A stretch of DNA of 64,000 nucleotides from Roseiarcus sp036488815 (lineage in GTDB: Bacteria > Pseudomonadota > Alphaproteobacteria > Rhizobiales > Beijerinckiaceae), in contig DASXGX010000160.1 of assembly GCA_036488815.1 (NCBI GenBank), forward strand, positions 1 to 64,000, given 5' to 3'. Position numbers and translations under genes: made by a program. Below the pieces are notes generated by a model that was not told where the DNA came from, did not search any database, and saw only the letters and a list, made by a program, of their open reading frames with translations. Below, in pieces: positions 1-7,518 of this stretch. Each line of letters begins with the position of its first letter. Position 1 is the first letter of the stretch.

Positions 1-33
1 AAATCCATCACAGCCCAGCGCGGCCAGTCCCTG

Positions 34-1266
34 CTACGCCTCCGTATCGCGCACAACGAACGCCACCCGGTCGCCGCCGTGATGCTCGATGCGCCCGGCG
101 AGCTCGAGTTCGATCAGGATCGCGCGGATCTCCCGCGCCGAGACCTCGGCGGCGCGCGCGAGATCGTCGATCGACACGGGCGAAGGGCCGAGCAGAGCCT
201 CGACGCGGTTCAGCGCCGAGGCGGCTTCAGCGCCATCCTCCTCCGCGCCGTCATCGATCGTCCACTGGCCGTTCCCGGCTCGCGGCGTCGCCTCGCGATC
301 GACGCCGAAAAGATCGGATTCGCTCCAGAGCGGATCGCCGATCTCACGGCCGCCCTCTTGCATGCCGGCGAAGGGATTGCGCGCGCGCATGGGGTCGAGT
401 ACGGCGAGCACGTCCTCCAGGCGCGCGCAAAGATTGGCGCCGTCGCGCAGCAAGTCGTTCGTTCCCTCGGCGCGCGGGTCGAGCGGCGAGCCTGGCACGG
501 CGAACACCTCCCGGTTCTGCTCGGCCGTAAAGCGGGCCGTGATGAGTGATCCCGAGCCGCGCGCCGCTTCGACGATCACGGTGCCGAGCGAGAGGCCGGA
601 GACGATGCGGTTGCGCCGCGGGAAGTCGCGGCCGCGCGGCTCCCATTCGATCGGCATCTCCGAGACGATCGCGCCGAATTCCGCTATGCGCGGCAGCAGC
701 GCCGCCGCTTCCGGCGGATAGGGTTTCGCATGGCCGCCCGCCAGCACGCCGATCGTGCCGGTCGGCAAGGCCGCGACATGGGCGCGCTGATCGACGCCGC
801 GCGCGAGGCCGGAGACGACGACATAGCCCTCCTGGCCGAGGCCGCGCGCAAGCCGGTCGGCGAATGTCAGTCCCGCGGCCGAGGCGTTGCGCGAGCCGAC
901 GATCGCGACCGCTGGCTGTTGCAGCGCCTCTTCCCGGCCGAGCAAGGCAAGGACGGGGGGCGCGGCTTCGATCTGCCGCAGCGCCGGCGGATATTCGGGC
1001 TCGCCAAGCGCGAGGAAGCGCACGCCGAGCTTTCGCGCGAGGGCGAATTCGCGCTCGATCTCGCCAATCGCCGCCACTCGGATCGGGCGTTTCGCGCCGC
1101 CGCGCCGGGCGAGATCGGGCAAAGCGTCGAGCGCGGCGCGCGCGCTGCCGCATCGCTCGATCAGCGCGCGGAAGGTGCGCGGGCCGACGTTTTCCGAGCG
1201 AATGAGCCTCAGCCAATCGAAGCGCTGATCAGCATCGAGCCGCGCCGTCTTCACGCCGTTGCTCAC
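34..1266 (-). CDS. dprA: DNA-processing protein DprA
   Basis: DprA binds incoming single-stranded DNA in the cytoplasm and loads RecA during natural transformation; it is also widely kept in non-competent bacteria. The 410-residue product has the Rossmann-like DprA core: GSRNASAAG, then VVSGLARGVDQRAH, the GTIGVLAGG stretch, RNRIVSGLS and the EAARGSGSLITA segment. A C-terminal winged-helix-like domain covers about the last 70 residues. An open frame extends further upstream, but I chose the GTG at 1266 because the protein homology begins just after it and because it overlaps the plsY stop as GTGA, indicating translational coupling. The gene follows plsY and the dihydroorotase-like gene, an order typical of Hyphomicrobiales, where topA normally comes next; that would lie off the left edge. 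Identity is secure; only the start is inferred. Confidence 0.93.
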   Translation of the reverse strand: MSNGVKTARLDADQRFDWLRLIRSENVGPRTFRALIERCGSARAALDALPDLARRGGAKRPIRVAAIGEIEREFALARKLGVRFLALGEPEYPPALRQIEAAPPVLALLGREEALQQPAVAIVGSRNASAAGLTFADRLARGLGQEGYVVVSGLARGVDQRAHVAALPTGTIGVLAGGHAKPYPPEAAALLPRIAEFGAIVSEMPIEWEPRGRDFPRRNRIVSGLSLGTVIVEAARGSGSLITARFTAEQNREVFAVPGSPLDPRAEGTNDLLRDGANLCARLEDVLAVLDPMRARNPFAGMQEGGREIGDPLWSESDLFGVDREATPRAGNGQWTIDDGAEEDGAEAASALNRVEALLGPSPVSIDDLARAAEVSAREIRAILIELELAGRIEHHGGDRVAFVVRDTEA

Positions 1267-1877
1267 GCTGCGCCCTTCCGGCCGATCTTGCTCTCGGTTC
1301 CCTGGAGCAGGCGACGGATGTTCGCGCCGTGCTTGATCCACAGCAGAACGGCGAGCAGGCCGAAGGCCGAGGCGACCGCGCTCTCGCCGACGGCGAGCGC
1401 GACGAGCGGCGCGACGAGGCTTGCTGCGAGGGCGGCGAGCGAGGAATAGCGGGTCGTCGCCGCCACGGCGAGCCAGGCGAGAGCGAAGGCGAGCGCAGCA
1501 GGCCAGCAAGCGCCGATGAGGCCGCCGAAGAAGGTCGCGACGCCCTTGCCGCCGCGAAAGCGCAGCCAGACCGGATAGACATGGCCGAGGAAGGCGCCCG
1601 CCGCCGCAGCGAGGGCGGCCGCTTCGTCGCGAAAGAGGAGCGCCGCGAGAAGGAAGGCCAGCGTCGCCTTGAGCGCGTCGAGCACGAGCGTCGCCGCGGC
1701 GAGATCCTTGCGGCCGGTGCGCAGCACGTTGGTTGCGCCGATGTTGCCGGAGCCGATGCTGCGCAGATCGGCGGTTCCGGCGCCGCGGGTCAGCAAGAGG
1801 CCGAACGGAATCGAACCGAGAAGATAGCCGAGCGCGAGCGCGAGGACCGCGTAGACGCCATTGAGAGAAATCGCCAT
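1263..1877 (-). CDS. plsY: Glycerol-3-phosphate acyltransferase PlsY
   Basis: PlsY is an integral membrane enzyme that transfers the acyl group from acyl-phosphate to glycerol 3-phosphate, the first step of phospholipid synthesis, working with PlsX. The 204-residue product has the family motifs in order: GYLLGSIPFGLLL in the first membrane segment, the GSGNIGATN motif around residues 43-51, and the GHVYPVWLRFRGGKGVAT motif near residue 100. Hydrophobic stretches of alanine and leucine make about five membrane spans. Length is normal for the family. It starts with ATG at 1877 and its TGA stop overlaps the GTG start of dprA, so the two are probably co-translated. The dihydroorotase-like gene lies 42 bp upstream on the same strand. 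Confidence 0.95.
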   Translation of the reverse strand: MAISLNGVYAVLALALGYLLGSIPFGLLLTRGAGTADLRSIGSGNIGATNVLRTGRKDLAAATLVLDALKATLAFLLAALLFRDEAAALAAAAGAFLGHVYPVWLRFRGGKGVATFFGGLIGACWPAALAFALAWLAVAATTRYSSLAALAASLVAPLVALAVGESAVASAFGLLAVLLWIKHGANIRRLLQGTESKIGRKGAA

Positions 1878-1919
1878 GGGCGGCGCGCGCCTCGATCCTT
1901 TAGAACAGTGGAGGGAATC

Positions 1920-3212
1920 CTATTCGTAGGCGATGGTTCCCGCAACCAGCGTCAGCTTGACGCGTCCTTCGAGCCGGGCCTGATCGAAGGGCGTGTTGCG
2001 GCAGCGCGAGTGGAGCGTCGACGGATCGAGCACGAAGGGCGCATCGGGATCGAAGCGGATGATGTCGGCGGGCGCGCCGACCGCGAGCCTGCCGCCCGGA
2101 ACCCTCAAGATTTCCGCCGGCCGCGTCGACATCGCGCGGAGCAGGCGGGGCAGGGTGAGATGGCCCGCCGCGACGAGACGCAGGCTCGCCGAGAGCATCG
2201 TCTCGAGGCCGATCGCGCCCGCCGCCGATTCCGAGAACGGCAGGCGCTTGGTCTCGACGTCCTGCGGATCGTGATCGGAGACGATGACGTCGATCAGCCC
2301 TTCGCCGAGCGCCTCGACCAGAGCGAGCCGCTCATCCTCGCTGCGCAGGGGCGGGTTCAGTTTCAGGAAAGTGCGATAGTCGCCGACGTCGATCTCGTTG
2401 AGTGTGAGATTATTGATTGAGACGCCTGATGTGACGGGAAGGCCGGCGCGACGCGCCCGCGCGAGCGCTTCGAGCGACAGCCGGTTCGAAACGAAAACGG
2501 CGTGGTAGCGCGCGCCGGTCAGCGCGACCAGCCGCAGGTCGCGTTCGAGCACGATCGTCTCGGCTTCGCGCGGGACGCCCGCAAGGCCGAGCCGGCTCGC
2601 CCGCTCGCCCTCCGCCATGACCCCGTCGCCGACGAGGTCGCGATCCTCGCAAAAGTGCATGACGAGCGCGCCGAAGTCGCCGGCGTAAGTGAGCGCGCGG
2701 CGCATCGTCTGCGCGTTGGCGAGGCTGCGCGGGCCATCCGAGAAGGCGATCGCGCCGGCCTCGGCGAGCAGGCCGATCTCGGCGATCTCGCGCCCCTCGA
2801 GGCCCTTGGTCAAAGCGGCGGAGGGGAGCACGCGCACCTTGGCCGTGTCGCGCGCGCGCCGCAGGATGAAGTCGACCACCGCGGGGTCGTCGACCGGCGG
2901 ATTGGTGTCCGGGCGCGCGAGGATCGTCGTCACCCCGCCGGCCGCCGCCGCCGCGCTTGCGGATGCGATCGTCTCGCGGTGCTCGGCGCCGGGCTCGCCG
3001 ACGAAGGCGCGCATGTCGATGAGACCAGGCGCGACGACATCGCCCTCGCAATCGGTCAGCCGCGCGTCGGCGGGCGCCGATTCGCGGCTGACCTCGGGCC
3101 CGAGCGCCGCGATCCTGCCATCGACGATCAGCGCGCCGCCGCGCCATTCCCGCTCTTCAGAGGGGTCGATCAGGCGGGCGTTGACGAGGGCGAGGGGGCG
3201 AGCGGTCGGCAC
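1920..3212 (-). CDS. Dihydroorotase-like protein (probably non-catalytic)
   Basis: The 430-residue product has the overall dihydroorotase amidohydrolase fold, including the opening LIDP strand, APGLID, GGVTTILARPDTNP and SDHDPQ near the end of the barrel. The zinc-binding HxH that should follow GLID is absent: residues 67-70 read MRAF where active enzymes have L-H-V-H. The later histidine pair is also lost (GVSINNLTLNE). Such dead homologues are known in proteobacteria as PyrC-prime or PyrX; in some species they assemble with aspartate carbamoyltransferase (PyrB) as a structural partner. That role is inferred here, and no pyrB sits between this gene and the upstream tRNA. The start is GTG at 3212. 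Many automatic annotations would call this pyrC, which would overstate its activity. Confidence 0.85.
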   Translation of the reverse strand: MPTARPLALVNARLIDPSEEREWRGGALIVDGRIAALGPEVSRESAPADARLTDCEGDVVAPGLIDMRAFVGEPGAEHRETIASASAAAAAGGVTTILARPDTNPPVDDPAVVDFILRRARDTAKVRVLPSAALTKGLEGREIAEIGLLAEAGAIAFSDGPRSLANAQTMRRALTYAGDFGALVMHFCEDRDLVGDGVMAEGERASRLGLAGVPREAETIVLERDLRLVALTGARYHAVFVSNRLSLEALARARRAGLPVTSGVSINNLTLNEIDVGDYRTFLKLNPPLRSEDERLALVEALGEGLIDVIVSDHDPQDVETKRLPFSESAAGAIGLETMLSASLRLVAAGHLTLPRLLRAMSTRPAEILRVPGGRLAVGAPADIIRFDPDAPFVLDPSTLHSRCRNTPFDQARLEGRVKLTLVAGTIAYE

Positions 3213-3386
3213 GCGCCTGAATTAGCCGCGCCGGCGCGGCGAGGCAAGCCGACGTCGGCGAGCGCGTTTTTCCGCGGCCTCGGAATTCGACGCGGGCAAA
3301 ACGCAACTCGCCTCTTGCAGGCCAGCGCGAAACCGTTTAGAGGGGCGCCTCTGCCGCGCAACGGACTTTCCGAAACCGCGGCCCGC

Positions 3387-3463
3387 GCGCCCGTAGCTCA
3401 GCTGGATAGAGCACCAGACTACGAATCTGGGGGTCAGGAGTTCGAATCTCTTCGGGCGCGCCA
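3387..3463 (+). tRNA. tRNA-Arg (ACG anticodon)
   Basis: The 77-nt cloverleaf reads directly from the sequence. The acceptor stem GCGCCCG (3387-3393) pairs with CGGGCGC (3453-3459), followed by discriminator G and an encoded CCA (3461-3463). The anticodon stem CCAGA/TCTGG encloses loop CTACGAA with anticodon ACG at 3421-3423. The T arm carries the expected GTTCGAATC-type loop (seen as GTTCGAATCTC). The ACG anticodon, converted to ICG by TadA, reads CGU, CGC and CGA. The gene stands alone, between the dihydroorotase-like gene and decayed accessory DNA. Confidence 0.96.
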
Positions 3464-3661
3464 TTTCCGACACCACTCTGTACAGGCGTGCGGACACCTT
3501 CACGTCGGATTACAATCATTGCATTGTCGGGAACGAAGGCTACCGTTTCAACGAAGTTGGCGTCGGCTTGTCATCGGGCTGCCTGCGGCCCGATCGCACG
3601 CGCGCGGCTGCGGGCTTTGGGCATTGCTCCTGTTGCGCCACCTTCGCCGCGCGAACCACGC

Positions 3662-4420
3662 TCAGCTTTGAAGCGGGCGCAGCGCGGCCTCAAGCGCGTG
3701 CAGCCGCGCGAGGCCTTTCACGTCCGTCTTCTCGAAGGGCTCCTCGCATAAGGTGACCAGCGCGGCGCCGTCTTCGAGGGTGTCCACTTCGACGTCGGCG
3801 GGACACTTCGCCCGGACGGCGAGGTTCGGCGGCAGGTAGGTGATCCAACCGATCCGCGGTTGAAGAATTCGCTCGCCGGTCGCAAAGGTTGGATCCGGGA
3901 CCTTGGGAAGGTTGAGGATATAGAAGGAGAGCATCGCGCACATTTCCGCGGGCTTCCAGATCTCGCGGGCGAATTTCATTACCGGTCGCAGTTCCGAGGC
4001 GCGCCACGCTCGGCCAGTCAACGGACGCAACCTAGAGAGCCGCATCAAGACGTAGTTCGGATAGATGGCTGCATGGCGGCCAAAAGCCCCGACGCTGCAG
4101 TGGGTATCGGCGTAGCTCGACTTGCGGAAATCGTACGGGGGCGGTCCCGCATGGCCTCCCCAGACATCGCTCCCCAACTCCGGCCAGGGAAGGCCGCTCG
4201 CCTCATATCGAGTGATATTGTCGATAAGAAGCTGCTTCGCCTGGACCTCGCTCACAGGGACTGGAACCGTCTCCTCCTTGGTTGTCGGTGACTTCAGCCA
4301 ACTCTGGTAGATCGGATCGAAATTGGGCAAACCGGTGACAAATCGCGAAAGTTTATACGCGTCGTCGGCTTGCGGCGGATCGCGCGATTCCCACGAAAGG
4401 CTGAGCCTCAGATCAGTCAT
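3662..4420 (-). CDS. Imm52-like immunity protein
   Basis: The 252-residue product is predicted to protect against the toxin encoded directly upstream. It resembles the immunity-52 family in order and character: an N-terminal LRLSLSWESRD strand, a helix region with FDPIYQSWLKSP, a central part with YADTHCSVGAFG, and a C-terminal IGWITYLPP motif followed by a DGAALVTLCEEPF strand. Members of this family are typically found beside Tox-REase-5 nucleases, as here. The open frame begins at 4483, but the ATG at 4420 is preferred because a GGAG ribosome site lies 9 nt upstream and it falls just after the toxin stop (4434). No signal peptide or membrane segment is seen, so it should act in the cytoplasm. 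The family call was made by eye. Confidence 0.65.
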   Translation of the reverse strand: MTDLRLSLSWESRDPPQADDAYKLSRFVTGLPNFDPIYQSWLKSPTTKEETVPVPVSEVQAKQLLIDNITRYEASGLPWPELGSDVWGGHAGPPPYDFRKSSYADTHCSVGAFGRHAAIYPNYVLMRLSRLRPLTGRAWRASELRPVMKFAREIWKPAEMCAMLSFYILNLPKVPDPTFATGERILQPRIGWITYLPPNLAVRAKCPADVEVDTLEDGAALVTLCEEPFEKTDVKGLARLHALEAALRPLQS

Positions 4421-4433
4421 AACCGTGCTCCAC

Positions 4434-5468
4434 TCAGTTTGGATCGAAAACGACCGACAGGTTTCCCCTGATCTGCGGGTCATCAGCGATTTTCTTCAAA
4501 CCCCGATAGCCTTTCTCGGTTTGCGCGTGCCAGACGACCACGCGGCCGGAGTCAAGAGCCGCATCCGTTTGTCTCTTCATTTGAATTCTTGGGTTGCTGT
4601 CTGCCGAAATCCACCCGTACAACTCATCGTTCTCATCAAACATGAAGTCGATGTCCGCCTTGGCTTCTAGCAAGTTTCCCGTCTCTGGTAGCTTGCTGAC
4701 GTATTCCTGATAGGCGATCGAATTCTGCGATTGGGTCGTCTTTGGCTCTGGCGTCGGATCGGGGCACAGCTTGGGCTCGCGATCGTCGTCGGCCGGCTCG
4801 CCGTCCCCGTCACGCAAATCCGCGGCGGAGCGATCGAGGACGTCGACCGCGGCGACCAACGTCGGCCGCTGATTGGGACCGCTGACCATCCTCGCGACCG
4901 CCTGGCCGTTCCGATCGTAGAAGACGCCGTTCGGTCCCTGGCTTCCGATCGTCAGGGTCCGCCACTGGCCATCGATCAGGACTTTGAAGGTCACCGAGGT
5001 TTCGTCGTGCGCCCAACGGTAGCTCATGTTGGGACGACCGGGGACAGGGCCCTCGTCGACGATTGGGTTGGCGCTCGGCACGAAGATCGCGTCGAACAGG
5101 ATCGTTACGGCGGAGAAGCGGCCGGCCAATGTGGCGAGCCCTTCCAGCGCGGTCGCAGACAAGTCGCTGGCGAGCAACGAGCCGACACTCGCTGGCGGAG
5201 CCGGGGGAAGAAAGGCAAGCGCCGCGCCGCCGCGAGATGGGAGGCTTGGCGCGGCCCTCGCGTCGGTCTTCGGTTCGCCCGCCTCTGTCCCAGCCTTGGG
5301 CGCGAACCAACCGGGATTAGGAGGGGCGCCCGTTCTCGGGTGCTGCTCGTCCCAGTCGTCGTCCTTCAGAAGCCCGCAGGCGACGAGGTCGTGGGCGAGA
5401 CGCCGTTTCTGCAACGCGCCGTGTTGGAAACCCGCCGACGCGGGAGGATCGGGAAGGCGCAGCAGCAA
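4434..5468 (-). CDS. Tox-REase-5 domain toxin, probably 5'-truncated
   Basis: The frame encodes about 344 residues. The N-terminal third is low in structure and carries the segment DDDWDEQHPRTGAPPNPGWF, which I associate with rhizobial polymorphic toxins. The C-terminal 120 residues look like a restriction-endonuclease-fold toxin: a CPDPTPEP lead-in, AYQEYVSKLP, the E-x-K core LLEAKA (Glu268, Lys270) and VVVWHAQTEKGYRGL. Two oddities stand out. The only far-upstream start is a TTG at 5468 without a ribosome site, and the first ATG is some 150 residues in. The frame emerges straight out of a broken monooxygenase gene. Also, between KLP and ETGNLLEAK there is almost no room for the segment that normally carries the catalytic Asp. 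It may therefore be a toxin remnant held with its immunity gene. Confidence 0.6.
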   Translation of the reverse strand: MLLRLPDPPASAGFQHGALQKRRLAHDLVACGLLKDDDWDEQHPRTGAPPNPGWFAPKAGTEAGEPKTDARAAPSLPSRGGAALAFLPPAPPASVGSLLASDLSATALEGLATLAGRFSAVTILFDAIFVPSANPIVDEGPVPGRPNMSYRWAHDETSVTFKVLIDGQWRTLTIGSQGPNGVFYDRNGQAVARMVSGPNQRPTLVAAVDVLDRSAADLRDGDGEPADDDREPKLCPDPTPEPKTTQSQNSIAYQEYVSKLPETGNLLEAKADIDFMFDENDELYGWISADSNPRIQMKRQTDAALDSGRVVVWHAQTEKGYRGLKKIADDPQIRGNLSVVFDPN

Positions 5469-6351
5469 TGCCGCTGCGCGCGGGCAAGTTCCCCCTTGCC
5501 GAGCGCGGCTGCGACCACGTCGACGCCCCCACGCATCCGGCCGATGTCGAGCGTGAAACCATAAAGCTTCGATAGTTCGAAGTTGAGACCGCGTTCATTG
5601 CGCCGGATCCAACCGCCCATCCCGGCCTGCGCGGCGAAACGGGTGAAAGCGACGTGATCCGCCGGCACGCCGGCGAGTAGCTTTTGCAGCACATAGCGTT
5701 GGCGGCGCATGGCGACGGAGACGTTCGCCGCTCCCGGCGCCAGGTCGCTTGCGATTTCGAGCGCGCTGATCGAACAGCCGGCAACCAGCACGGATTGCCC
5801 GCGCTAGGATTCCACCCCTCGATATTGAGAACTATGGATGGCGCCGCCGTGTCCGGCAAAGCCGTTCAGCCGTGCAATTTCAGGCATGTCGGGCGCCGTG
5901 CAGGAGCCCGTCGCAACCACGACGCGCGAGAAGAGTTCCGATGCGACGCTCTCGCCGCTTCGCGAGCGGACGATCCAGCCCGCGCCGGGGCGGCGGTCCA
6001 AGGATTCGACTCGGGGCGACAGACGAAGGTGCGGCGTGAGGCCAGCCGTCTCGGCGTAGCGCTGTAAGTAAGCCAGCATATCAACTTGGCTCGGATAGAC
6101 GTTGGCGCTTGCAGGATGATCGAGATCGCTGAAGGCCGTCAGAACCCGGCTCGTATCGGTGCCCATGCCTGACCAAACGGCGCGGGCGAAGTTGGATTCC
6201 ATTGTCCGCCTACCGCCGCCGCGGTCTCGAAGACGACCGGCTGGAAGCCATGCTTCTTCAGGTAGCGGGCGGCGACGAGGCCGGCCGGCCCCGCGCCGAT
6301 GACGGCGACGGAGCGTTCAGGCGTGCGAATCGGGTCGAGAGAAGCGTTCAC
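5466..6351 (-). pseudogene. Flavin-containing monooxygenase, broken and truncated
   Basis: Three collinear pieces on the minus strand make up one FAD-dependent monooxygenase of the FMO/Baeyer-Villiger group. The first (from GTG 6351) has the FAD motif VAVIGAGPAGLVAARYL and GGQWN. Homology then moves to another frame near 6185 (VWSGMGTDTSRVLTAFSDL), so there is a frameshift. The second piece ends HSSQYRGVES followed by an in-frame TAG at 5804-5806, exactly where homologous sequence resumes with RGQSVLVAGCSISALEIASD. After ALGKGELARAQ near 5470 the similarity stops and the toxin frame begins, so the 3' end is lost. A frameshift, an amber codon and a missing C-terminus make a functional product very unlikely. 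Confidence 0.8.
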
Positions 6352-6463
6352 CGACGGATTGCTTTCCGATCAACCTCGGGAAATTGATCGGCTGGAATGT
6401 CGACGGTTGCTCTCAAGCCGCGCGCATCCGCCAGGTCCGGCCGCCAACCCACCGCGCTCGCGG

Positions 6464-7435
6464 TCAGTTTGGGCCCACGCCAGTCTGCGCCGGATGATTT
6501 GCTATGTTTATCGGCGCGTGTCCGCGCAACACCCGAACAATATCTTCCGCCGCGGTGATGCCCATTCGGTACATCGCCTCCTCGGTCAAAGCGGCGCTGT
6601 GCGGCGTGATGAGCACGTTCTCTAAACCGACAAGCGGATTCCCGGGTTTCGGCGGTTCATCCTCGAGGACATCGAGCGCGGCTCCAGCGAGATGACGGGT
6701 GGACAGGGCCTCCGCCAGTGCGTCTGTCGCAACGAGACCGCCACGCGCCGCGTTGATGAGAAAGGAACCGCGCTTCATCGAAGCGATACGGACGGAATCG
6801 AGCAGGTGTCTTGTATCTGGCGTCAGTGGCGCATGAACGGTCACGAAGTCCGAATCGCTCAGCAACTCATCAAGAGGCGCGCAGATCACGCCGCGAGAGG
6901 CGACGACATCCGCAGACAGATAGGGATCGTACCCGAACACCTTCATCCGAAAAGCCTGGGCCGCGATCTCCGCCACCCTTAGGCCGATGCGTCCCAGACC
7001 GATGACCCCCAGCGTGCGACCGAAAAGATCGCAACCGATATTCGTGTCCCGCCACGCCCAGTTTCCCTGCCGTATCGCTCGGTCAGCAGGCGCAAAACGA
7101 TGAGCCAGGGCGATCATGCCGCCGATGACATGCTCGGCGACGGACTCGGTGTTGGCGTCCGGCGTAAACGTGACGGGAATACCGAGCTGCGTGCAGACAT
7201 CCACGGGAATGTAGTCGAGGCCCACACCATGGCGGGCGACAACGCGCAAGCGCTTGCCGGCGCGGATGACCTCGGGGCTGATCGGCATTCGAACGAGAAG
7301 CGCGTCGGCTTCCGGTATCTCCCGCAGAAGTCCAGCCTCGTTCGGGTTCGAGAGGACCCGCAATTCTGCGACCGAGCCGATCAAGCTCATTGCTTCGGCG
7401 TGAATCGGGTGGGTGACGAGCACGACTGGGCGCAC
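6464..7435 (-). CDS. D-isomer-specific 2-hydroxyacid dehydrogenase
   Basis: The 323-residue cytoplasmic enzyme should interconvert a 2-hydroxyacid and 2-oxoacid with NAD(P). The substrate domain is followed by the nucleotide-binding motif LGVIGLGRIGLRVAE near residue 145. The catalytic triad is visible: Arg in NAARGGLV, Glu in DVLEDEPP and His in ITPHSAAL. It belongs to the SerA/HprA-like group, but the sequence does not name the substrate. It starts with GTG at 7435 behind an AGGAAA ribosome site. It is transcribed away from the GntR-family regulator at 7519 and shares an 83-bp control region with it, so it is probably part of the same regulon as the HyuAB and transporter genes. Confidence 0.85.
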   Translation of the reverse strand: MRPVVLVTHPIHAEAMSLIGSVAELRVLSNPNEAGLLREIPEADALLVRMPISPEVIRAGKRLRVVARHGVGLDYIPVDVCTQLGIPVTFTPDANTESVAEHVIGGMIALAHRFAPADRAIRQGNWAWRDTNIGCDLFGRTLGVIGLGRIGLRVAEIAAQAFRMKVFGYDPYLSADVVASRGVICAPLDELLSDSDFVTVHAPLTPDTRHLLDSVRIASMKRGSFLINAARGGLVATDALAEALSTRHLAGAALDVLEDEPPKPGNPLVGLENVLITPHSAALTEEAMYRMGITAAEDIVRVLRGHAPINIANHPAQTGVGPN

Positions 7436-7452
7436 GAGGGTTTCCTATTGGC

Positions 7453-7482
7453 TTGACACGGGTTCGTTCATTGAACTAGGTT
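7453..7482 (+). promoter_or_regulatory. Candidate sigma-70 promoter for the 7519-17995 operon
   Basis: A perfect TTGACA (7453-7458) is followed after 18 bp by TAGGTT (7477-7482), which keeps the key first, second and last bases of the -10 consensus. It lies in the divergent gap and points toward the GntR-type gene. The repeat block at 7491-7512 would fall at or just after the transcription start. Confidence 0.45.
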
Positions 7483-7490
7483 GCGGCTCG

Positions 7491-7512
7491 CTAGTCAACT
7501 AGTCAACTAGTT
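7491..7512. promoter_or_regulatory. Repeated ACTAGT-type operator candidate
   Basis: CTAGTCAA occurs twice in tandem, followed by CTAGTT. This gives three CTAG cores at 8-bp spacing, and the last forms the palindrome AACTAGTT. The block sits 7 bp before the start codon of a GntR/FCD regulator and just downstream of its predicted promoter, where an autorepressor site is expected. That the local regulator binds here is inference. Confidence 0.45.
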
Positions 7513-7518
7513 AGCCAC

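Noticed and set aside
1329..2420. Plus-strand 363-residue frame opposite plsY and the dihydroorotase-like gene
   Set aside because: Shadow frame crossing two genes and their gap, with biased Arg/Glu content.
3170..3503. Possible pyrB upstream of the dihydroorotase-like gene
   Set aside because: Only shadow frames and the tRNA occur between 3213 and 3661; no aspartate carbamoyltransferase motif is seen.
3337..3519. Minus-strand frame reading APEEIRTPDPQIRSLVLYPA across the tRNA
   Set aside because: It is the antisense of the tRNA-Arg gene, a well-known false protein in databases.
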